Positions 1 through 11,124 are shown, numbered from the stretch's first letter. The stretch: 48,394 bases of DNA from Hydrogenophaga sp. (GCA_025458915.1 JALORL010000007.1:1-48394); one strand, 5' to 3'. Made by a program: numbers and translations. Notes: generated by a model not told the origin, from the sequence alone.

Positions 1-2204
1 CCCGAAATCACACCGTCCAGGCTGCGCGCCAGCGCCATGATGCGCTCCACCGCCTCGTGCGCGGTCTGCAGCATCTCGTAGTCGTCGCTGTTGACCGGAA
101 TGTTGGTGTGCACGTTGCCGTCGCCGGCGTGCATGTGCAATGCCACCCAGACACGCCCCTTGAGCACGCGCTGGTGGATGGCCTTGCATTCCGCGAGCAC
201 GGGCCCGAAAGCTGCCCCGGCAAAGATGTTCTGCAGGGGAGCACGGATCTGGGTTTTCCAGCTGGCGCGCAGGCGGTGATCCTGCAGTTGCGGGAACAGG
301 CTGTCCACATCGCGCAGCCAGCCGGCCCACAGGGAGCGTATATCGCGCACCAGGGCCAGCGCCTGCTGAACGCGGTCTTCCAGCAGCTCGGCGCTGGGAA
401 TTTCGCCTGCGTCGTCGCTCTTGCCCAAAGGCAGGTTGCCACGGGCAAAGAAGGCTTCCAGCGCGTCGCAGAGCTTGAGCTTGTTGCGCAGCGAAAGCTC
501 GATATTGATGCGCTCGATGCCTTCGGTGTATTCGCCCATGCGCGGCAATGGGATCACCACGTCTTCGTTGATCTTGAAGGCGTTGGTGTGCTTGCTGATG
601 GCCGCGGTGCGCTTGCGGTCGAGCCAGAACTTCTTGCGCGCTTCCGGGCTGATGGCGACGAAACCTTCACCGCTGCGCGAATTGGCCAGTCGAATCACCT
701 CGCTGGTGGCGCGGGCCACGGCATCGGCGTCGTCGCCCACGATGTCGCCCACCAGCACCATCTTGGGCAGGGTGCCGCGCTTGCTCTTGGTGGCGTAGCC
801 CACGGCCTTCAGGTAGCGGTCGTCCAGGTGCTCCAGGCCAGCCAGAATGGCCCCGCCCGGGCGCTTCATTTCGCCGAACATGAAGTCCTTGATATCGACG
901 ATCGACGGCACGCAGTCCCTGGGGTTGCCGAAAAATTCCAGGCACACGGTGCGCACGTGGTCGGGCATGCGGTGCACCACCCAGCGGGCGCTGGTGATGA
1001 GGCCGTCGCAGCCCTCTTTCTGGATGCCCGGCAGGCCGCTCAGGAACTTGTCGGTGACGTCCTTGCCCAGCCCTTCCTTGCGGAAGGTCTTGCCGGGAAT
1101 CGCGAGCTGCTCGGTGCGCAGCGGTGTCTTGCCGTCGGCGGCGAAGTACTTCAGTTCGAAGGTCGCCACGTCGGCGTCGTGGATCTTGCCCAGGTTGTGG
1201 TCCAGCCGGGTGACTTCCAGCCATTCGGCCTGCGGCGTCACCATGCGCCAGCTCACCAGGTTGTCCAGTGCCGTGCCCCAGAGCACCGCCTTCTTGCCAC
1301 CGGCGTTCATGGCGATATTGCCGCCAATGCACGAGGCCTCTGCCGACGTCGGGTCCACGGCAAACACGTGGCCCGCGCGTTCGGCCGCATCCGCCACACG
1401 CTGGGTCACCACGCCGGCTTCGGTCCACACGGTGGGAAGCGGCTTGTCGTGGCCGGGCACCTTGACCCATTCCACCTCGGTCATGGCTTCGAGCTTTTCG
1501 GTGTTGATCACCGCGCTTTTCCAGGTCAGCGGAATGGCGCCACCGGTGTAGCCGGTGCCGCCCCCGCGCGGAATGATGGTCAGGCCCAGCTCGAAGCAGC
1601 CCTTGACGAGTGCCGCCATCTCGGCTTCGGTGTCGGGGGTGAGCACCACGAACGGGTATTCCACCCGCCAGTCGGTAGCGTCGGTCACGTGCGACACACG
1701 CGAAAGGCCATCGAACTTGATGTTGTCGTGTGCCGTGAGCCGCTTCAGCGCCTTGGTGGCGCGCTGGCGCAGCTTCGCCATGTCTTCGAAAGAGGCAGCG
1801 AAACGGTTGACCGCTTCGCGCGCCGAGACCAGCAATTCGGCCACCAGGGCATCGCGCCCGGCATCGTCCTGCGGCATGCGCCGCTTTTGCACCTCGCCAA
1901 GCCGGTGGTGCAGGGCGTCCACCAGCTGTTTGCGGCGTTTGGGGGAGTCGAGCAGGTCATCCTGCAGGTACGGGTTGCGCTGCACCACCCAGATGTCCCC
2001 GAGAACCTCGTACAGCATGCGGGCGGAGCGTCCGGTGCGGCGCTCGCCACGCAGGCTGTCCAGCAGTGACCAGGCCCTTTCGCCCAGGACGCGGATCACG
2101 ATCTCGCGATCCGAAAAGGAAGTGTAGTTGTAGGGGATTTCGCGCAGACGCGGAGCGTCGTCGTGGACAGCGGCGAGGAGCGGGAACGGAGTGGGAGCGT
2201 TCAT
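1..2204 (-). CDS. FAD-linked oxidase with N-terminal DUF3683 (partial, 3' end outside window)
   Basis: About 734 residues lie in the window and the frame is still open at base 1, so the C-terminus is missing. An N-terminal stretch ([18 protein letters not shown], about residues 20-37) matches the DUF3683 domain of large Burkholderiales FAD/FMN oxidoreductases. A FAD-binding type 4 (PCMH) domain follows, with the glycine-rich [11 protein letters not shown] near residue 213. At the window edge the reading ends in DGVIS, the start of the GVISGEHGIG motif of GlcD/D-lactate-dehydrogenase-like enzymes. Family members oxidise 2-hydroxy acids, and the long versions often add an Fe-S C-terminal half. 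The substrate cannot be told. It is divergent from ugpB across 179 bp. The ATG at 2204 was chosen because DUF3683 begins shortly after it. Confidence 0.85.
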   Translation of the reverse strand, partial: MNAPTPFPLLAAVHDDAPRLREIPYNYTSFSDREIVIRVLGERAWSLLDSLRGERRTGRSARMLYEVLGDIWVVQRNPYLQDDLLDSPKRRKQLVDALHHRLGEVQKRRMPQDDAGRDALVAELLVSAREAVNRFAASFEDMAKLRQRATKALKRLTAHDNIKFDGLSRVSHVTDATDWRVEYPFVVLTPDTEAEMAALVKGCFELGLTIIPRGGGTGYTGGAIPLTWKSAVINTEKLEAMTEVEWVKVPGHDKPLPTVWTEAGVVTQRVADAAERAGHVFAVDPTSAEASCIGGNIAMNAGGKKAVLWGTALDNLVSWRMVTPQAEWLEVTRLDHNLGKIHDADVATFELKYFAADGKTPLRTEQLAIPGKTFRKEGLGKDVTDKFLSGLPGIQKEGCDGLITSARWVVHRMPDHVRTVCLEFFGNPRDCVPSIVDIKDFMFGEMKRPGGAILAGLEHLDDRYLKAVGYATKSKRGTLPKMVLVGDIVGDDADAVARATSEVIRLANSRSGEGFVAISPEARKKFWLDRKRTAAISKHTNAFKINEDVVIPLPRMGEYTEGIERINIELSLRNKLKLCDALEAFFARGNLPLGKSDDAGEIPSAELLEDRVQQALALVRDIRSLWAGWLRDVDSLFPQLQDHRLRASWKTQIRAPLQNIFAGAAFGPVLAECKAIHQRVLKGRVWVALHMHAGDGNVHTNIPVNSDDYEMLQTAHEAVERIMALARSLDGVIS

Positions 2205-2295
2205 GGATTGGCTGCAGAGTCGCCAGCACGACAGTGGGTAGCCCGAAATGGTACTGCAGCGCACCATACACCCACCCCGATCATGGAAACCCCTG

Positions 2296-2324
2296 TTGTC
2301 ACGTCCACGAAAACTGTATGCAAT
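2296..2324 (+). promoter_or_regulatory. candidate promoter of the ugp operon
   Basis: TTGTCA at 2296-2301 resembles a -35 box (5 of 6). After 17 bp, TGCAAT at 2319-2324 is a weak -10 (4 of 6). A second TTGTCAC lies at 2329-2335. The gap between the divergent oxidase and ugpB is the expected control region, but the match is only moderate. Confidence 0.3.
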
Positions 2325-2383
2325 CGATTTGTCACACAAGACCGATAGGCTGCAGCCTTCCAAAACCCAATTCAGGAGCATCC

Positions 2384-3700
2384 ATGCACAAGAGACTCGT
2401 GCCGTTGACCGGCGCCATCGCACTCGCCGCCCTCATCAGCGCCCCTGCCCACGCACAGACCGAAATCCAGTGGTGGCACTCCATGGGCGGCGCGCTCGGC
2501 GAATGGGTCAATGACCTGGCCAAGGACTTCAACAGCACCCAGACCCAGTACAAGATCGTGCCCACCTTCAAGGGCAGCTACGACGAGTCCATGACCGCCG
2601 CGATTGCCGCCTTCCGCGCCGGTAACGCACCGCATATCCTCCAGGTGTTCGAAGTGGGCACCGCCACCATGATGGCCAGCAAAGGCGCTGTTGTGCCGGT
2701 GGGCGATGTCATGAAGAAGGCTGGCGTGACATTCGATCCGAATGCCTACGTGCCTGCCGTGGCCGGCTACTACACCGCTCCCAACGGCCAGATGCTGAGC
2801 TTCCCCTTCAACAGCTCGACCACGGTGTTCCATTTCAACAAGGACGCCTTCAAGGCCGCAGGGCTCGACCCCAACACGCCGCCCAAGACCTGGCCTGAAG
2901 TCGCCCTGGCTGCCGCCAAGCTGAAAGCCAGTGGTCACAAGTGCCCCTTCACCACCAGCTGGGTCAGCTGGACACAGCTGGAGAGCTTCTCGGCCTGGCA
3001 CAACACCGAGTTCGCCACCCTGGGCAACGGCATGCGCGGCATGAATGCGCGCCTGAGCTTCAACAGCCCGCTGCACGTGCGCCACATCGAGAACCTGGGC
3101 AACATGGCCAAGCAGGGCCTGTTCGTCTACAAGGGCCGGGGCAACGCGGCTGACGCAACGTTCGTGTCTGGCGAGTGCGCCATGACCACCGGCTCTTCCG
3201 CGCTCTACGGCAACATCAAGCGCAACGCCAAGTTCGAGAGCGGCATTGCGGCCCTGCCCTACTATCCGGACGTGCCCGGCGCACCACAGAACACCGTCAT
3301 CGGCGGTGCCAGCCTGTGGGTGATGTCAGGCAAGAAAGACGACGAGTACAAGGGCGTCGCCCAGTTCTTCGCCCACCTGTCCAAGGCAGAAGAAGCGGCC
3401 AAGAGCCACCAGCGCACCGGCTACCTGCCCCTGACGACCGCGTCGTACCAGCTCACCGAGAAGTCGGGTTTCTACAAACAGAACCCTGGCACGGACGTGT
3501 CGGTCGAACAAATGATCCGCAAAACCACCGACAAGTCGCGTGGCATCCGTCTGGGCAACTTCGTCCAGATCCGCACCATCAACGACGAAGAGCTCGAGCA
3601 GGTGTGGGCCGGCCGCAAGTCCGCCAAGGAAGCCCTGGACTCGGCGGTCCGCCGTGGCAACGAGCAGCTGGAGCGTTTCGAGCGCGCCAACAAGTCCTGA
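2384..3700 (+). CDS. ugpB: sn-glycerol-3-phosphate ABC transporter, substrate-binding protein
   Basis: 438 residues. A Sec signal peptide (hydrophobic stretch 9-20, cleavage after AHA24) is followed by a family-1 extracellular solute-binding protein beginning [11 protein letters not shown], as in UgpB. It captures glycerol-3-phosphate or glycerophosphodiesters in the periplasm and delivers them to UgpAE. The ATG at 2384 has an AGGAG 5 nt upstream and opens directly onto the signal peptide; a longer in-frame extension upstream has no signal sequence. It is first in ugpBAECQ. The order B-A-E-C-Q and a downstream phosphodiesterase favour Ugp over a sugar transporter. Substrate specificity itself is inferred. 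Confidence 0.92.
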   Translation: MHKRLVPLTGAIALAALISAPAHAQTEIQWWHSMGGALGEWVNDLAKDFNSTQTQYKIVPTFKGSYDESMTAAIAAFRAGNAPHILQVFEVGTATMMASKGAVVPVGDVMKKAGVTFDPNAYVPAVAGYYTAPNGQMLSFPFNSSTTVFHFNKDAFKAAGLDPNTPPKTWPEVALAAAKLKASGHKCPFTTSWVSWTQLESFSAWHNTEFATLGNGMRGMNARLSFNSPLHVRHIENLGNMAKQGLFVYKGRGNAADATFVSGECAMTTGSSALYGNIKRNAKFESGIAALPYYPDVPGAPQNTVIGGASLWVMSGKKDDEYKGVAQFFAHLSKAEEAAKSHQRTGYLPLTTASYQLTEKSGFYKQNPGTDVSVEQMIRKTTDKSRGIRLGNFVQIRTINDEELEQVWAGRKSAKEALDSAVRRGNEQLERFERANKS

Positions 3701-3731
3701 TAATCGCCTTCCCGGGCACAACCAGTGCCCC

Positions 3732-3772
3732 ACCCGCCCCAGCGCCGGCCACCCCGGCAGGGGCGGGTTTTT
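3732..3772 (+). terminator. intrinsic terminator/attenuator between ugpB and ugpA
   Basis: ACCCGCCCC (3732-3740) pairs perfectly with GGGGCGGGT (3760-3768), and a run of five T follows (3768-3772). The loop contains a further GCCGG/CCGGC. A leaky terminator after the binding-protein gene is a common way to make more binding protein than permease. Confidence 0.7.
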
Positions 3773-3820
3773 CGTTGACCGCTGGGTCAACCCTTTCCTC
3801 ACGCACCCGGTGAGAAATCC

Positions 3821-4702
3821 ATGGAAAAACGCGTCCGCTTCAAATCGTCCTGGCTGCCCTGGATGCTGGTGGCCCCGCAGATGGCGGTGGTGCTGGTGTT
3901 CTTCTTCTGGCCCGCCGCTCAGGCGCTCTACCAGAGTGTTCTGCAGCAGGATGCCTTCGGCATGTCCACCGAATTCGTGGGCCTGGAGAACTTCCAGCGG
4001 CTCTGGGCGGATGAAACCTATGTCGAGTCATTCCGCACCACGGCCGTTTTCTCCATTCTGGTTGCGGTGGTCGGGCTGAGCGTCTCGCTGCTGCTCGCCG
4101 TGATGGCCGACCGGGTGATCAAGGGCTCGGGCACGTACAAGACCCTGCTGATCTGGCCTTATGCCGTGGCGCCCGTGGTGGCCGGCGTGCTGTGGCTGTT
4201 CATGTTTGCATCGCCGTTCGGCACGGTGTCTTTCATGCTGCGCCAGCTGGGCCTGGAATGGAACCACCTGCTCAATCCGAACCACGCCATGGCCCTCATC
4301 GTGATGGCGGCCGTGTGGAAGCAGATCTCCTACAACTTTCTGTTTTTCCTCGCCGGCCTGCAGTCCATCCCCAAGTCGCTGATCGAGGCTGCCGCCATCG
4401 ATGGTGCCAGCCCCTGGCGCCGGTTCTGGACCATCATCTTCCCCCTGCTGTCGCCCACCACCTTCTTCCTGCTGGTGATCAACGTGGTGTACGCGTTCTT
4501 CGACACCTTTGCCATCATCGACGCCGCCACCCAGGGCGGCCCGGGCAAGTCCACCTCCATTCTGGTGTACCGGGTGTACTACGACGGCTTCAAGGCGCTG
4601 GACATGGGCGGCTCGGCTGCGCAGTCGGTCGTTTTGATGGCGATCGTGATCGCACTCACCATCTTCCAGTTCAAGTTCATCGAAAAGAAGGTGCAGTACT
4701 GA
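3821..4702 (+). CDS. ugpA: sn-glycerol-3-phosphate ABC transporter permease
   Basis: 293 residues, typical for UgpA (E. coli 295). Six hydrophobic segments are visible, the first at about 14-36. The cytoplasmic EAA loop ([14 protein letters not shown], from residue 189), which contacts the ATPase, marks a binding-protein-dependent permease of the MalF/UgpA type. It forms the inner-membrane channel with UgpE. It is separated from ugpB by a predicted terminator. The ATG at 3821 begins a basic N-terminus (MEKRVRFK) as usual for this family. Confidence 0.92.
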   Translation: MEKRVRFKSSWLPWMLVAPQMAVVLVFFFWPAAQALYQSVLQQDAFGMSTEFVGLENFQRLWADETYVESFRTTAVFSILVAVVGLSVSLLLAVMADRVIKGSGTYKTLLIWPYAVAPVVAGVLWLFMFASPFGTVSFMLRQLGLEWNHLLNPNHAMALIVMAAVWKQISYNFLFFLAGLQSIPKSLIEAAAIDGASPWRRFWTIIFPLLSPTTFFLLVINVVYAFFDTFAIIDAATQGGPGKSTSILVYRVYYDGFKALDMGGSAAQSVVLMAIVIALTIFQFKFIEKKVQY

Positions 4703-4753
4703 TGAGCCCCTGCCACCACACACCCATTCGCAGGTTCAAGGCGGGAGGGTTCC

Positions 4754-5608
4754 ATGATTGAGCGCCGCCCCGGGCTGACCTTCCTGGCCCATTTCATCCT
4801 CACGGTCGGCGTGGCCATCGTGGCCTTCCCGGTGTACCTGACCCTGGTGGCGTCGACGCAGTCGTCGGAGCAGATCGCGACCTCTGTGCCGATGTCGCTG
4901 CTGCCCGGCTCGCACATGCTGGAGACCTACCGCATTGCGTTGTTCGGCGGCGAAACGGCCGCAGGCAGCACCTTGCCAGCCGCACTGCCCATGATGTGGG
5001 TGAGCCTGATGATGGCGCTGGTGATTGCCATCGGCAAGATCGCCATTTCGCTGCTGTCGGCGTTTGCCATCGTTTACTTCCGGTTCCCGCTGCGCAACCT
5101 GGTGTTCTGGATGATCTTCGTCACGCTGATGCTGCCGGTGGAGGTGCGCATCGGGCCCACCTACGAGGTGGTTGCGGGACTGGGCATGCTCAACAGCTAC
5201 GCCGGCCTTACGGTGCCGCTGATCGCCTCGGCCACCGCCACCTTCCTGTTCCGCCAGTTCTTCCTCACCGTGCCGGACGAGCTCGTGGAAGCCGCAAGGG
5301 TGGACGGCGCCGGGCCGATGCGCTTCTTCAAGGACGTGCTGCTGCCCATGTCCGTCACTTCGATTGCCGCGCTGTTCGTCATCCAGTTCATCTATGGCTG
5401 GAACCAGTACCTGTGGCCCCTGCTGGTCACCACCAACGAAGACATGTACCCCATCGTGCTGGGCATCAAGCGCCTGGTCAGCGGCGAGTCCTACACCGAA
5501 TGGAACGTGCTGATGGCCACTGCCTTCCTGGCCATGCTGCCCCCGGCCATCGTGGTCATGCTGATGCAGCGCTGGTTCGTCAAGGGCCTGGTGGACACCG
5601 AGAAATAA
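4754..5608 (+). CDS. ugpE: sn-glycerol-3-phosphate ABC transporter permease
   Basis: 284 residues, MalG/UgpE type, close to the E. coli length (281). Six membrane segments; the EAA loop reads [14 protein letters not shown] from residue 179. It is the second half of the heterodimeric channel with UgpA. A purine-rich GGGAGGG lies just upstream of the ATG. It starts 51 nt after ugpA and is followed by ugpC after 50 nt, which fits one transcript. Confidence 0.92.
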   Translation: MIERRPGLTFLAHFILTVGVAIVAFPVYLTLVASTQSSEQIATSVPMSLLPGSHMLETYRIALFGGETAAGSTLPAALPMMWVSLMMALVIAIGKIAISLLSAFAIVYFRFPLRNLVFWMIFVTLMLPVEVRIGPTYEVVAGLGMLNSYAGLTVPLIASATATFLFRQFFLTVPDELVEAARVDGAGPMRFFKDVLLPMSVTSIAALFVIQFIYGWNQYLWPLLVTTNEDMYPIVLGIKRLVSGESYTEWNVLMATAFLAMLPPAIVVMLMQRWFVKGLVDTEK

Positions 5609-5658
5609 GCCCTCGCACTGCTTCGCGAACGCAAAAACCACTCAACGCAAACCCTCCC

Positions 5659-6663
5659 ATGGCTTCCATTTCCCTGCGCAACGTCGTCAAGCGCTACCGC
5701 ACCGGCAAAACCGAGCTTCAGGTGATCCACGGCGTCAATGCCGAAATCGCCGACCGCGAATTCATTGTCATCGTCGGGCCGTCGGGCTGCGGCAAATCCA
5801 CGCTGCTGCGCATGGTCGCAGGCCTGGAGGACATCAGCGGTGGCGAAATCGCCATCGGCCCGCGCGTGGTCAACCAGCTCGAACCGGCCGAGCGCGACAT
5901 CGCGATGGTGTTCCAGAACTACGCGCTCTACCCGCACATGACGGTGTTCGACAACATGGCCTATGGCCTCAAGATCAAGAAGGTGCCGATCGACGAGATC
6001 AAGCAGCGGGTCGACAAGGCCGCCGGCATTCTGGAACTGGGCCACCTGCTCGCCCGCAAGCCGCGCGAGCTCTCCGGGGGGCAGCGCCAGCGGGTGGCCA
6101 TGGGCCGTGCCATCGTCCGCCAGCCGCAGGTGTTCCTGTTCGACGAACCGCTGTCCAACCTGGACGCCAAGCTGCGCGCCCAGACCCGCCTGGAAATCCA
6201 GAAGCTGCACCGCGAACTCGGCATCACCTCGCTCTTCGTCACGCACGACCAGGTGGAAGCCATGACGCTGGCCCAGCGCATGATCGTCATGAACGCCGGC
6301 AACATGGAGCAGTTCGGTACGCCTGAAGAGGTGTATTCACGCCCGGCCACCACCTTCGTGGCCAGCTTCATCGGCTCGCCGCCGATGAACCTGTTGAAGA
6401 ATGCGCCTGGCGGGCGCCCCGGCGCTCTGCTGGGCATTCGCCCGGAACACATCGACATTGGCGACAGCGGCTGGTCGCTGCAGGTGGAAACCGTCGAGTT
6501 GCTGGGTGCAGAACGCCTGGTGCATGCCAGGCTGGGCGAGGAGTCTCTGATCATCCGGACCCACGAAGACCAGGGGGCACCCGAGGTGGGCAGCACCATC
6601 CGGGCCCAGCCGCGCGAGGACCGCCTGCACTGGTTCAACGCCCAAACCGGCCAACGGCTGTGA
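5659..6663 (+). CDS. ugpC: sn-glycerol-3-phosphate ABC transporter ATP-binding protein
   Basis: 334 residues. ABC ATPase domain with Walker [10 protein letters not shown] (40-48), Q-loop in [10 protein letters not shown] (84-93), signature LSGGQRQR (138-145), Walker B VFLFDEP (158-164) and switch His196. A C-terminal OB-fold domain of the MalK/UgpC kind contains the GIRPEHI motif. It couples ATP hydrolysis to uptake through UgpAE. The C-terminal domain is slightly shorter than in E. coli UgpC (356 residues). The ATG at 5659 gives the canonical [13 protein letters not shown] start. Its TGA overlaps the GTG start of ugpQ, indicating translational coupling. Confidence 0.94.
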   Translation: MASISLRNVVKRYRTGKTELQVIHGVNAEIADREFIVIVGPSGCGKSTLLRMVAGLEDISGGEIAIGPRVVNQLEPAERDIAMVFQNYALYPHMTVFDNMAYGLKIKKVPIDEIKQRVDKAAGILELGHLLARKPRELSGGQRQRVAMGRAIVRQPQVFLFDEPLSNLDAKLRAQTRLEIQKLHRELGITSLFVTHDQVEAMTLAQRMIVMNAGNMEQFGTPEEVYSRPATTFVASFIGSPPMNLLKNAPGGRPGALLGIRPEHIDIGDSGWSLQVETVELLGAERLVHARLGEESLIIRTHEDQGAPEVGSTIRAQPREDRLHWFNAQTGQRL

Positions 6664-7430
6664 GCGCCACCACCAGCCCCGCGGCCAGGCATTTGCCCGC
6701 CTGGCCCTATCCGAAATGGATCGCCCACCGGGGCGCCGGTCGGCTGGCGCCGGAGAATACCCTGGCGGCGTTTCGCCTGGGCGCTTCACACGGCTACCGC
6801 ATGTTCGAATGCGACGCCAAACTCAGTGCCGACGGCGTTTGTTTTCTGCTGCACGATGCCACGCTGGAGCGCACCAGCAACGGTCGTGGGACCGCCGGAG
6901 AACAAGCCTGGGCCGAGCTGAGTCAGCTCGACGCAGGATCCTGGCACTCCAGAACCTACGCGGGAGAGCCCTTGGCCACCCTGGAGGCTGCAGCCCGGTT
7001 TTGCCTGGCCAACGCCTTCCACCTGAACATTGAAATCAAGCCAACGCCGGGCACCGAGCATGCTACTGGCGTTGCCGTTGCACGCGCGGCGAACGCCCAT
7101 TGGTCGGGCGCGCAGTCCCTGCCCTTGCTCACCTCCTTCCAACCCGACGCGCTCGCCGGAGCCCAGGAAAGCGCACCGGACCTTCCGCGCGGGCTGCTGC
7201 TGGACACGTTATGGAGCGGCTGGTGCGACATGGCCAGCAAGCTGGGGTGTGTTGCCATCGTCTGCAACCATGCGCTGTGGGACACAGCCACCGTGGCTCA
7301 GGCCCGCAGCGCCGGCTTTCGTACCCTGGCCTACACCGTGAACGACGAATGGGCGGCTCAGCGCCTGCTGGACCTCGGGGTTGACGGCGTGATCACCGAC
7401 CGGGTGGATCTGTTCTCACCCCACCGTTGA
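6660..7430 (+). CDS. ugpQ: glycerophosphodiester phosphodiesterase
   Basis: 256 residues, cytoplasmic GDPD-family enzyme that hydrolyses glycerophosphodiesters to glycerol-3-phosphate and an alcohol. Catalytic and metal motifs are intact: [12 protein letters not shown] (H23, R24), E50 and D52 in FECDAKL, and H65 in [13 protein letters not shown]. No signal peptide, so it acts on substrate imported by UgpBAEC. It starts with GTG overlapping the ugpC stop (GTGA), so expression should be coupled to the ATPase. It is the last gene of the operon; no clear terminator follows. Confidence 0.93.
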   Translation: MSATTSPAARHLPAWPYPKWIAHRGAGRLAPENTLAAFRLGASHGYRMFECDAKLSADGVCFLLHDATLERTSNGRGTAGEQAWAELSQLDAGSWHSRTYAGEPLATLEAAARFCLANAFHLNIEIKPTPGTEHATGVAVARAANAHWSGAQSLPLLTSFQPDALAGAQESAPDLPRGLLLDTLWSGWCDMASKLGCVAIVCNHALWDTATVAQARSAGFRTLAYTVNDEWAAQRLLDLGVDGVITDRVDLFSPHR

Positions 7431-7448
7431 CCGCAGAGGCAAACCCCA

Positions 7449-7712
7449 TCACACCGATCGTCCTCGCCACCACCAGGCGATGGTGCCCTGCGCCAGCACC
7501 ATCGCTGCGTAAGTGGCGATCTTGCCGTCGCGACCGAACCCGATCAGACCAGCCACCAGCACCGCAGCGCCAGCCAGGCACAGCCAGAGCAAAAACCGGC
7601 GGCCTTTCCTGCCATATCGCCAGCCTCTGGCCATCACCCACAGAAGACAACCCGTCAGCAGCGCAGGGGCCAGAAACCCGGCCAGGTGTATCTCCAGCGC
7701 CAAAACGGTCAT
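7449..7712 (-). CDS. small integral membrane protein, unknown function
   Basis: 87 residues from ATG at 7712: [20 protein letters not shown] and onward. About three hydrophobic segments (roughly 8-26, 39-58, 63-80) separated by basic loops ([12 protein letters not shown]). I do not recognise a named family. The ORF extends upstream of this start but would then enter hemA, so the internal ATG that places a membrane segment first is preferred. No good Shine-Dalgarno is visible. It is divergent from hemA with 48 bp between starts and convergent with ugpQ. Codon bias and hydrophobicity make it a plausible real gene, but it could be a chance frame. Confidence 0.55.
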   Translation of the reverse strand: MTVLALEIHLAGFLAPALLTGCLLWVMARGWRYGRKGRRFLLWLCLAGAAVLVAGLIGFGRDGKIATYAAMVLAQGTIAWWWRGRSV

Positions 7713-7748
7713 GCGGGTATCTTGGTAGGCGACATAAGCGTTCAATTT

Positions 7749-7754
7749 TATAAT
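7749..7754 (+). promoter_or_regulatory. perfect TATAAT -10 hexamer for hemA
   Basis: TATAAT ends 6 nt before the hemA ATG at 7761. No convincing -35 is seen at 16-18 bp; TTGGTA at 7722-7727 is 21 bp away. A start about 7 nt downstream would coincide with the ATG, giving a leaderless mRNA. Confidence 0.6.
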
Positions 7755-7760
7755 TCGGCA

Positions 7761-9059
7761 ATGTCTGTCTGGGCGCTCGGCATCAACCATCACACGGCAC
7801 CGCTGGATTTGCGGGGCCGTTTCGCCTTTGCGCTTGACCAGATCCAGCCCACGCTGCACGGCTATCGGCAAAGTCTGCCGCGCCAGCCCGAAGCCACGCT
7901 GCTATCCACGTGCAACCGCACCGAACTCTATGGCGCCGGCGATCAGGGTGCTGTTGAGCCCACGCTGGAGTGGCTTGCCAAGACCGGTGGTGTCAGCACC
8001 CATGTGCTGAAAGACCACGCCTACGTGCTGCGCGAGGACCAGGCCGCACGCCATGCCTTCCGCGTGGCCAGCGGGCTCGACAGCATGGTCCTGGGCGAGG
8101 CGCAGATCCTGGGACAGATGAAGGATGCAGTGCGTGCCGCCGACGACGCCGGCGCCCTGGGCACTACGCTGCATCAGCTGTTCCAGCGCTCGTTCGCGGT
8201 GGCCAAGCAGGTGCGAACCTCCACCGAAATCGGTGCCCACTCCATCAGCATGACTGCGGCGGCGGTTCGGCTGGCAGGTCAGCTGTTCGAAGACCTGCGC
8301 GAGATCAAGGTCCTGTTCGTCGGCGCGGGCGAAATGATCGAGCTGGCAGCCACCCACTTCGCGGCCAAAACGCCCAAGGGACTGGCCATTGCCAACCGAA
8401 CCCTGGAGCGCGGAGAAAAGCTGGCGGTCCGCTTTGGAGGCGAAGTCATGCGCCTCGCGGACGTTCCCGACCGGCTGCACGAATTCGATGCGGTCATCAG
8501 TTGTACCGCCAGCACGCTGCCCATCATCGGGCTGGGTGCCGTGGAGCGGGCACTGAAGAAGCGCCGCCACCGTCCTTTGTTCATGGTGGATCTGGCCGTC
8601 CCCCGCGACATCGAAATCGAAGTCAAGGCGCTACCCGACGTTTATTTGTACACCGTGGACGATCTGGCATCGGTGGTGCAGACTGGCAAGGACAACCGGC
8701 AGGCGGCCGTGGCCCAGGCCGAGGCCATCATCGATGCAGGCGTGCTGAGCTTCATGCACTGGATGGAACAGCGCGACCCCGCCAAGGGCGTCGTGCCCCT
8801 GATTCAGCAGATCCATGCGCAGGCAGCCGAATGGCAGGCAGCCGAACTCGCGCGTGCCCGCAAGCTGCTGGCCAAGGGCGAACCGGTCGAGGCTGTACTG
8901 GAAGCCCTCTCGAAGGGCCTGACCCAGAAAATGCTGCACGGCACCCTCGCCGAACTGCATGCCGGGGACGCCCCCACCCGCGCGGCCACTGCGCAAACCG
9001 TCTCCCGCCTGTTCCTGCGCGACGAGCCGCGTCGGGGCGACCGCGGCAACCACTCCTAG
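7761..9059 (+). CDS. hemA: glutamyl-tRNA reductase
   Basis: 432 residues. First committed step of C5 haem/tetrapyrrole synthesis: NADPH-dependent reduction of glutamyl-tRNA to glutamate-1-semialdehyde. The catalytic Cys51 lies in [12 protein letters not shown]; the family signature [16 protein letters not shown] is at 105-120; the NADPH-binding VLFVGAGEM starts near 184; a C-terminal dimerisation helix region follows. Length matches the family. The ATG at 7761 gives the usual [14 protein letters not shown] start; there is no Shine-Dalgarno and a TATAAT lies only 6 nt upstream. It is followed after 73 nt by prfA, the hemA-prfA-prmC order conserved in many proteobacteria. Confidence 0.96.
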   Translation: MSVWALGINHHTAPLDLRGRFAFALDQIQPTLHGYRQSLPRQPEATLLSTCNRTELYGAGDQGAVEPTLEWLAKTGGVSTHVLKDHAYVLREDQAARHAFRVASGLDSMVLGEAQILGQMKDAVRAADDAGALGTTLHQLFQRSFAVAKQVRTSTEIGAHSISMTAAAVRLAGQLFEDLREIKVLFVGAGEMIELAATHFAAKTPKGLAIANRTLERGEKLAVRFGGEVMRLADVPDRLHEFDAVISCTASTLPIIGLGAVERALKKRRHRPLFMVDLAVPRDIEIEVKALPDVYLYTVDDLASVVQTGKDNRQAAVAQAEAIIDAGVLSFMHWMEQRDPAKGVVPLIQQIHAQAAEWQAAELARARKLLAKGEPVEAVLEALSKGLTQKMLHGTLAELHAGDAPTRAATAQTVSRLFLRDEPRRGDRGNHS

Positions 9060-9132
9060 CCACGCGTCCAGTGGGTGCGGCACTCCTGGCGAAGCCAGGC
9101 GCGTTCGCTGCCCTGCTGCCGCCACCCCACCC

Positions 9133-10221
9133 ATGAAGCCTTTCGTCCGCGAAACCTTGCACCGGCAGCGCACCCGGCTCCACGAGCTTGACGCCCTGCT
9201 CTCGGCACCGGATGTGGTCAACGACATGGACCGCTTCCGCGCCCTGAGCCGCGAGCACGCCGACGCCTCCACCCTGGTGGACACCTACAACCGCTATCTG
9301 CAACGCGAATCCGACCTGGCTGCAGCGCAGGCCCTGCTGAACGACCCGGAGATGGCCGAGCTCGCCGCCGAGGAAGTCGCCCAGGCCAGCGCCGAATTGG
9401 ACGCCCTTGATGCAGACCTGCAGCAACTCCTGTTGCCCAGGGACCCGGATGACGAACGCAACGCCTTCATCGAAATCCGCGCCGGCACCGGCGGTGACGA
9501 GTCCGCCTTGTTCGCCGGTGACCTCGCACGCATGTACACCCGCTACGCCGAAACGCAAGACTGGCAGATCGACACGGTCAGCGAGTCTCCCAGCGAACTG
9601 GGCGGCTACAAGGAGCTGGTGTTGCGCGTGGCCGGCCATGGGGCCTACGGACGACTGCGCTTCGAGTCGGGGGGGCACCGCGTGCAGCGGGTGCCGGTCA
9701 CGGAGACCCAGGGCCGCATCCACACCAGCGCTGCCACGGTGGCAGTCATGCCCGAGCCGGACGAAACCCAGGCCATTGCACTCAACCCGGCCGAGCTGCG
9801 CATCGACACCTACCGGGCCAGCGGAGCCGGCGGACAACACATCAACAAGACCGATTCCGCCGTTCGGGTCACGCACCTGCCCACCGGCATCACAGCCGAA
9901 TGCCAGGACGGGCGCAGCCAGCACAGCAACAAGGCCAAGGCGCTGCAGGTGCTGACCGCGCGCCTGCAGGAGAAGGAGCGCAGCGAACGCGCGGCCAAAG
10001 AGGCTGCCACGCGCAAGGGCCTGATCGGCAGCGGCGACCGCAGCGACCGCATCCGCACCTACAACTTTCCCCAGGGCCGCCTCACCGACCACCGCATCAA
10101 CCTCACGGTGTACAAGCTGCTGCAGGTGATGGAAGGCGATCTGGGCGATGTGGTGCACGCCTTGCAGGTGGCCCGTGGCGCCGAGCTGCTGGCCGAGCTC
10201 GAACAACGCAACAGTCTGTGA
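9133..10221 (+). CDS. prfA: peptide chain release factor 1
   Basis: 362 residues, normal RF1 length. It recognises UAG/UAA and triggers peptide release. The GGQ catalytic motif is at 233-235 ([16 protein letters not shown]). The codon-recognition tripeptide region reads [15 protein letters not shown], so the RF1 P-x-T motif is PVT (188-190) where E. coli has PAT; the P and T are kept and it is not the SPF of RF2. The ATG at 9133 fits the usual N-terminus. Its TGA overlaps the GTG of prmC, whose product methylates the GGQ glutamine, so factor and modifier are coupled. A small perfect hairpin (CCTGGC-GAA-GCCAGG, 9085-9099) lies in the hemA-prfA gap. Confidence 0.96.
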   Translation: MKPFVRETLHRQRTRLHELDALLSAPDVVNDMDRFRALSREHADASTLVDTYNRYLQRESDLAAAQALLNDPEMAELAAEEVAQASAELDALDADLQQLLLPRDPDDERNAFIEIRAGTGGDESALFAGDLARMYTRYAETQDWQIDTVSESPSELGGYKELVLRVAGHGAYGRLRFESGGHRVQRVPVTETQGRIHTSAATVAVMPEPDETQAIALNPAELRIDTYRASGAGGQHINKTDSAVRVTHLPTGITAECQDGRSQHSNKAKALQVLTARLQEKERSERAAKEAATRKGLIGSGDRSDRIRTYNFPQGRLTDHRINLTVYKLLQVMEGDLGDVVHALQVARGAELLAELEQRNSL

Positions 10222-11072
10222 ACACCCTGGCCATTCGCCATGTGCTGCTGGACGCCCAGCGCACCGGTCTGGAGCGGCTTGACGCCCAGATGCTGTTGCT
10301 GCTCGCACTGGGGCGCAACCCGAACGACCGCGCCTGGCTCCTGGCGCACGACGACTCGCTGCTGACACCGGACCAGGCGACCCGGTACGCACAGACGTGC
10401 GAGCGCAGGCTGCGCGGCGAACCCCTGGCCTACATTGCCGGCCACAAGGAGTTTTTTGGCCTGGACCTGCAGGTGGACGCACGCGTTCTTGTGCCCCGCC
10501 CCGACACCGAAACGCTGGTGCAATGGGCCCTGGACACGCTGGAAGTCACTGCTGCGGGCACATCCAGGCCCCTGCGCGTCCTGGATCTGGGCACGGGCAG
10601 CGGCGCCATCGCGCTGGCGATCCAGCGCAGCCAGCCGGCCACCGACACCTGGGCCACCGATGCCAGTGCAGATGCCCTGGCCGTTGCAAGGACCAACGCG
10701 ATGGCACTCGGCCTACCCATCACCTTCCGGGAAGGCCGGTGGTGGAACGCGGTACCCGGCGAGAGGTTTCACCTCGCCGTCAGCAACCCACCCTACATCG
10801 AACCCGACGACCCGCACCTGCAACGGCTCACCCACGAACCCCCATCGGCGTTGGTGGCAGGCCCCGACGGGCTGACCGACCTGCGCGATCTGGTGCTGGG
10901 CGCTCCCAGCCATTTGCATCCGGAAGGCTGGTTGCTGGTCGAGCATGGCCACGATCAGGCCGGGCGGGTGCGTGCGCTTTTCCGCCAGGCAGGCTTTGCA
11001 AACGTCTCCACCCGCAACGACATCGCGGGCATCGAGCGGTGTACTGGAGGCCAGTGGCTGGAAAAGCCATAA
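10218..11072 (+). CDS. prmC: release factor glutamine N5-methyltransferase
   Basis: 284 residues. SAM-dependent methyltransferase that methylates the Gln of the GGQ motif of RF1 and RF2. N-terminal helical substrate-binding domain, then the Rossmann fold with SAM-binding [12 protein letters not shown] (from 123) and the catalytic NPPY (190-193). The GTG start at 10218 overlaps the prfA stop (GTGA). The ORF stays open further upstream into prfA, which is a shadow. Length matches the E. coli PrmC/HemK (277). Confidence 0.95.
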   Translation: MNTLAIRHVLLDAQRTGLERLDAQMLLLLALGRNPNDRAWLLAHDDSLLTPDQATRYAQTCERRLRGEPLAYIAGHKEFFGLDLQVDARVLVPRPDTETLVQWALDTLEVTAAGTSRPLRVLDLGTGSGAIALAIQRSQPATDTWATDASADALAVARTNAMALGLPITFREGRWWNAVPGERFHLAVSNPPYIEPDDPHLQRLTHEPPSALVAGPDGLTDLRDLVLGAPSHLHPEGWLLVEHGHDQAGRVRALFRQAGFANVSTRNDIAGIERCTGGQWLEKP

Positions 11073-11124
11073 TCCGGTTTGCATTGGGAGCCTCTTCCGG
11101 CCCCACCGACCAAGGACTTACGCC

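Noticed and set aside
57-2069. 670-codon open frame on the plus strand
   Set aside because: Antisense to the FAD-linked oxidase in GC-rich DNA; no domain, no Shine-Dalgarno, composition of a shadow frame.
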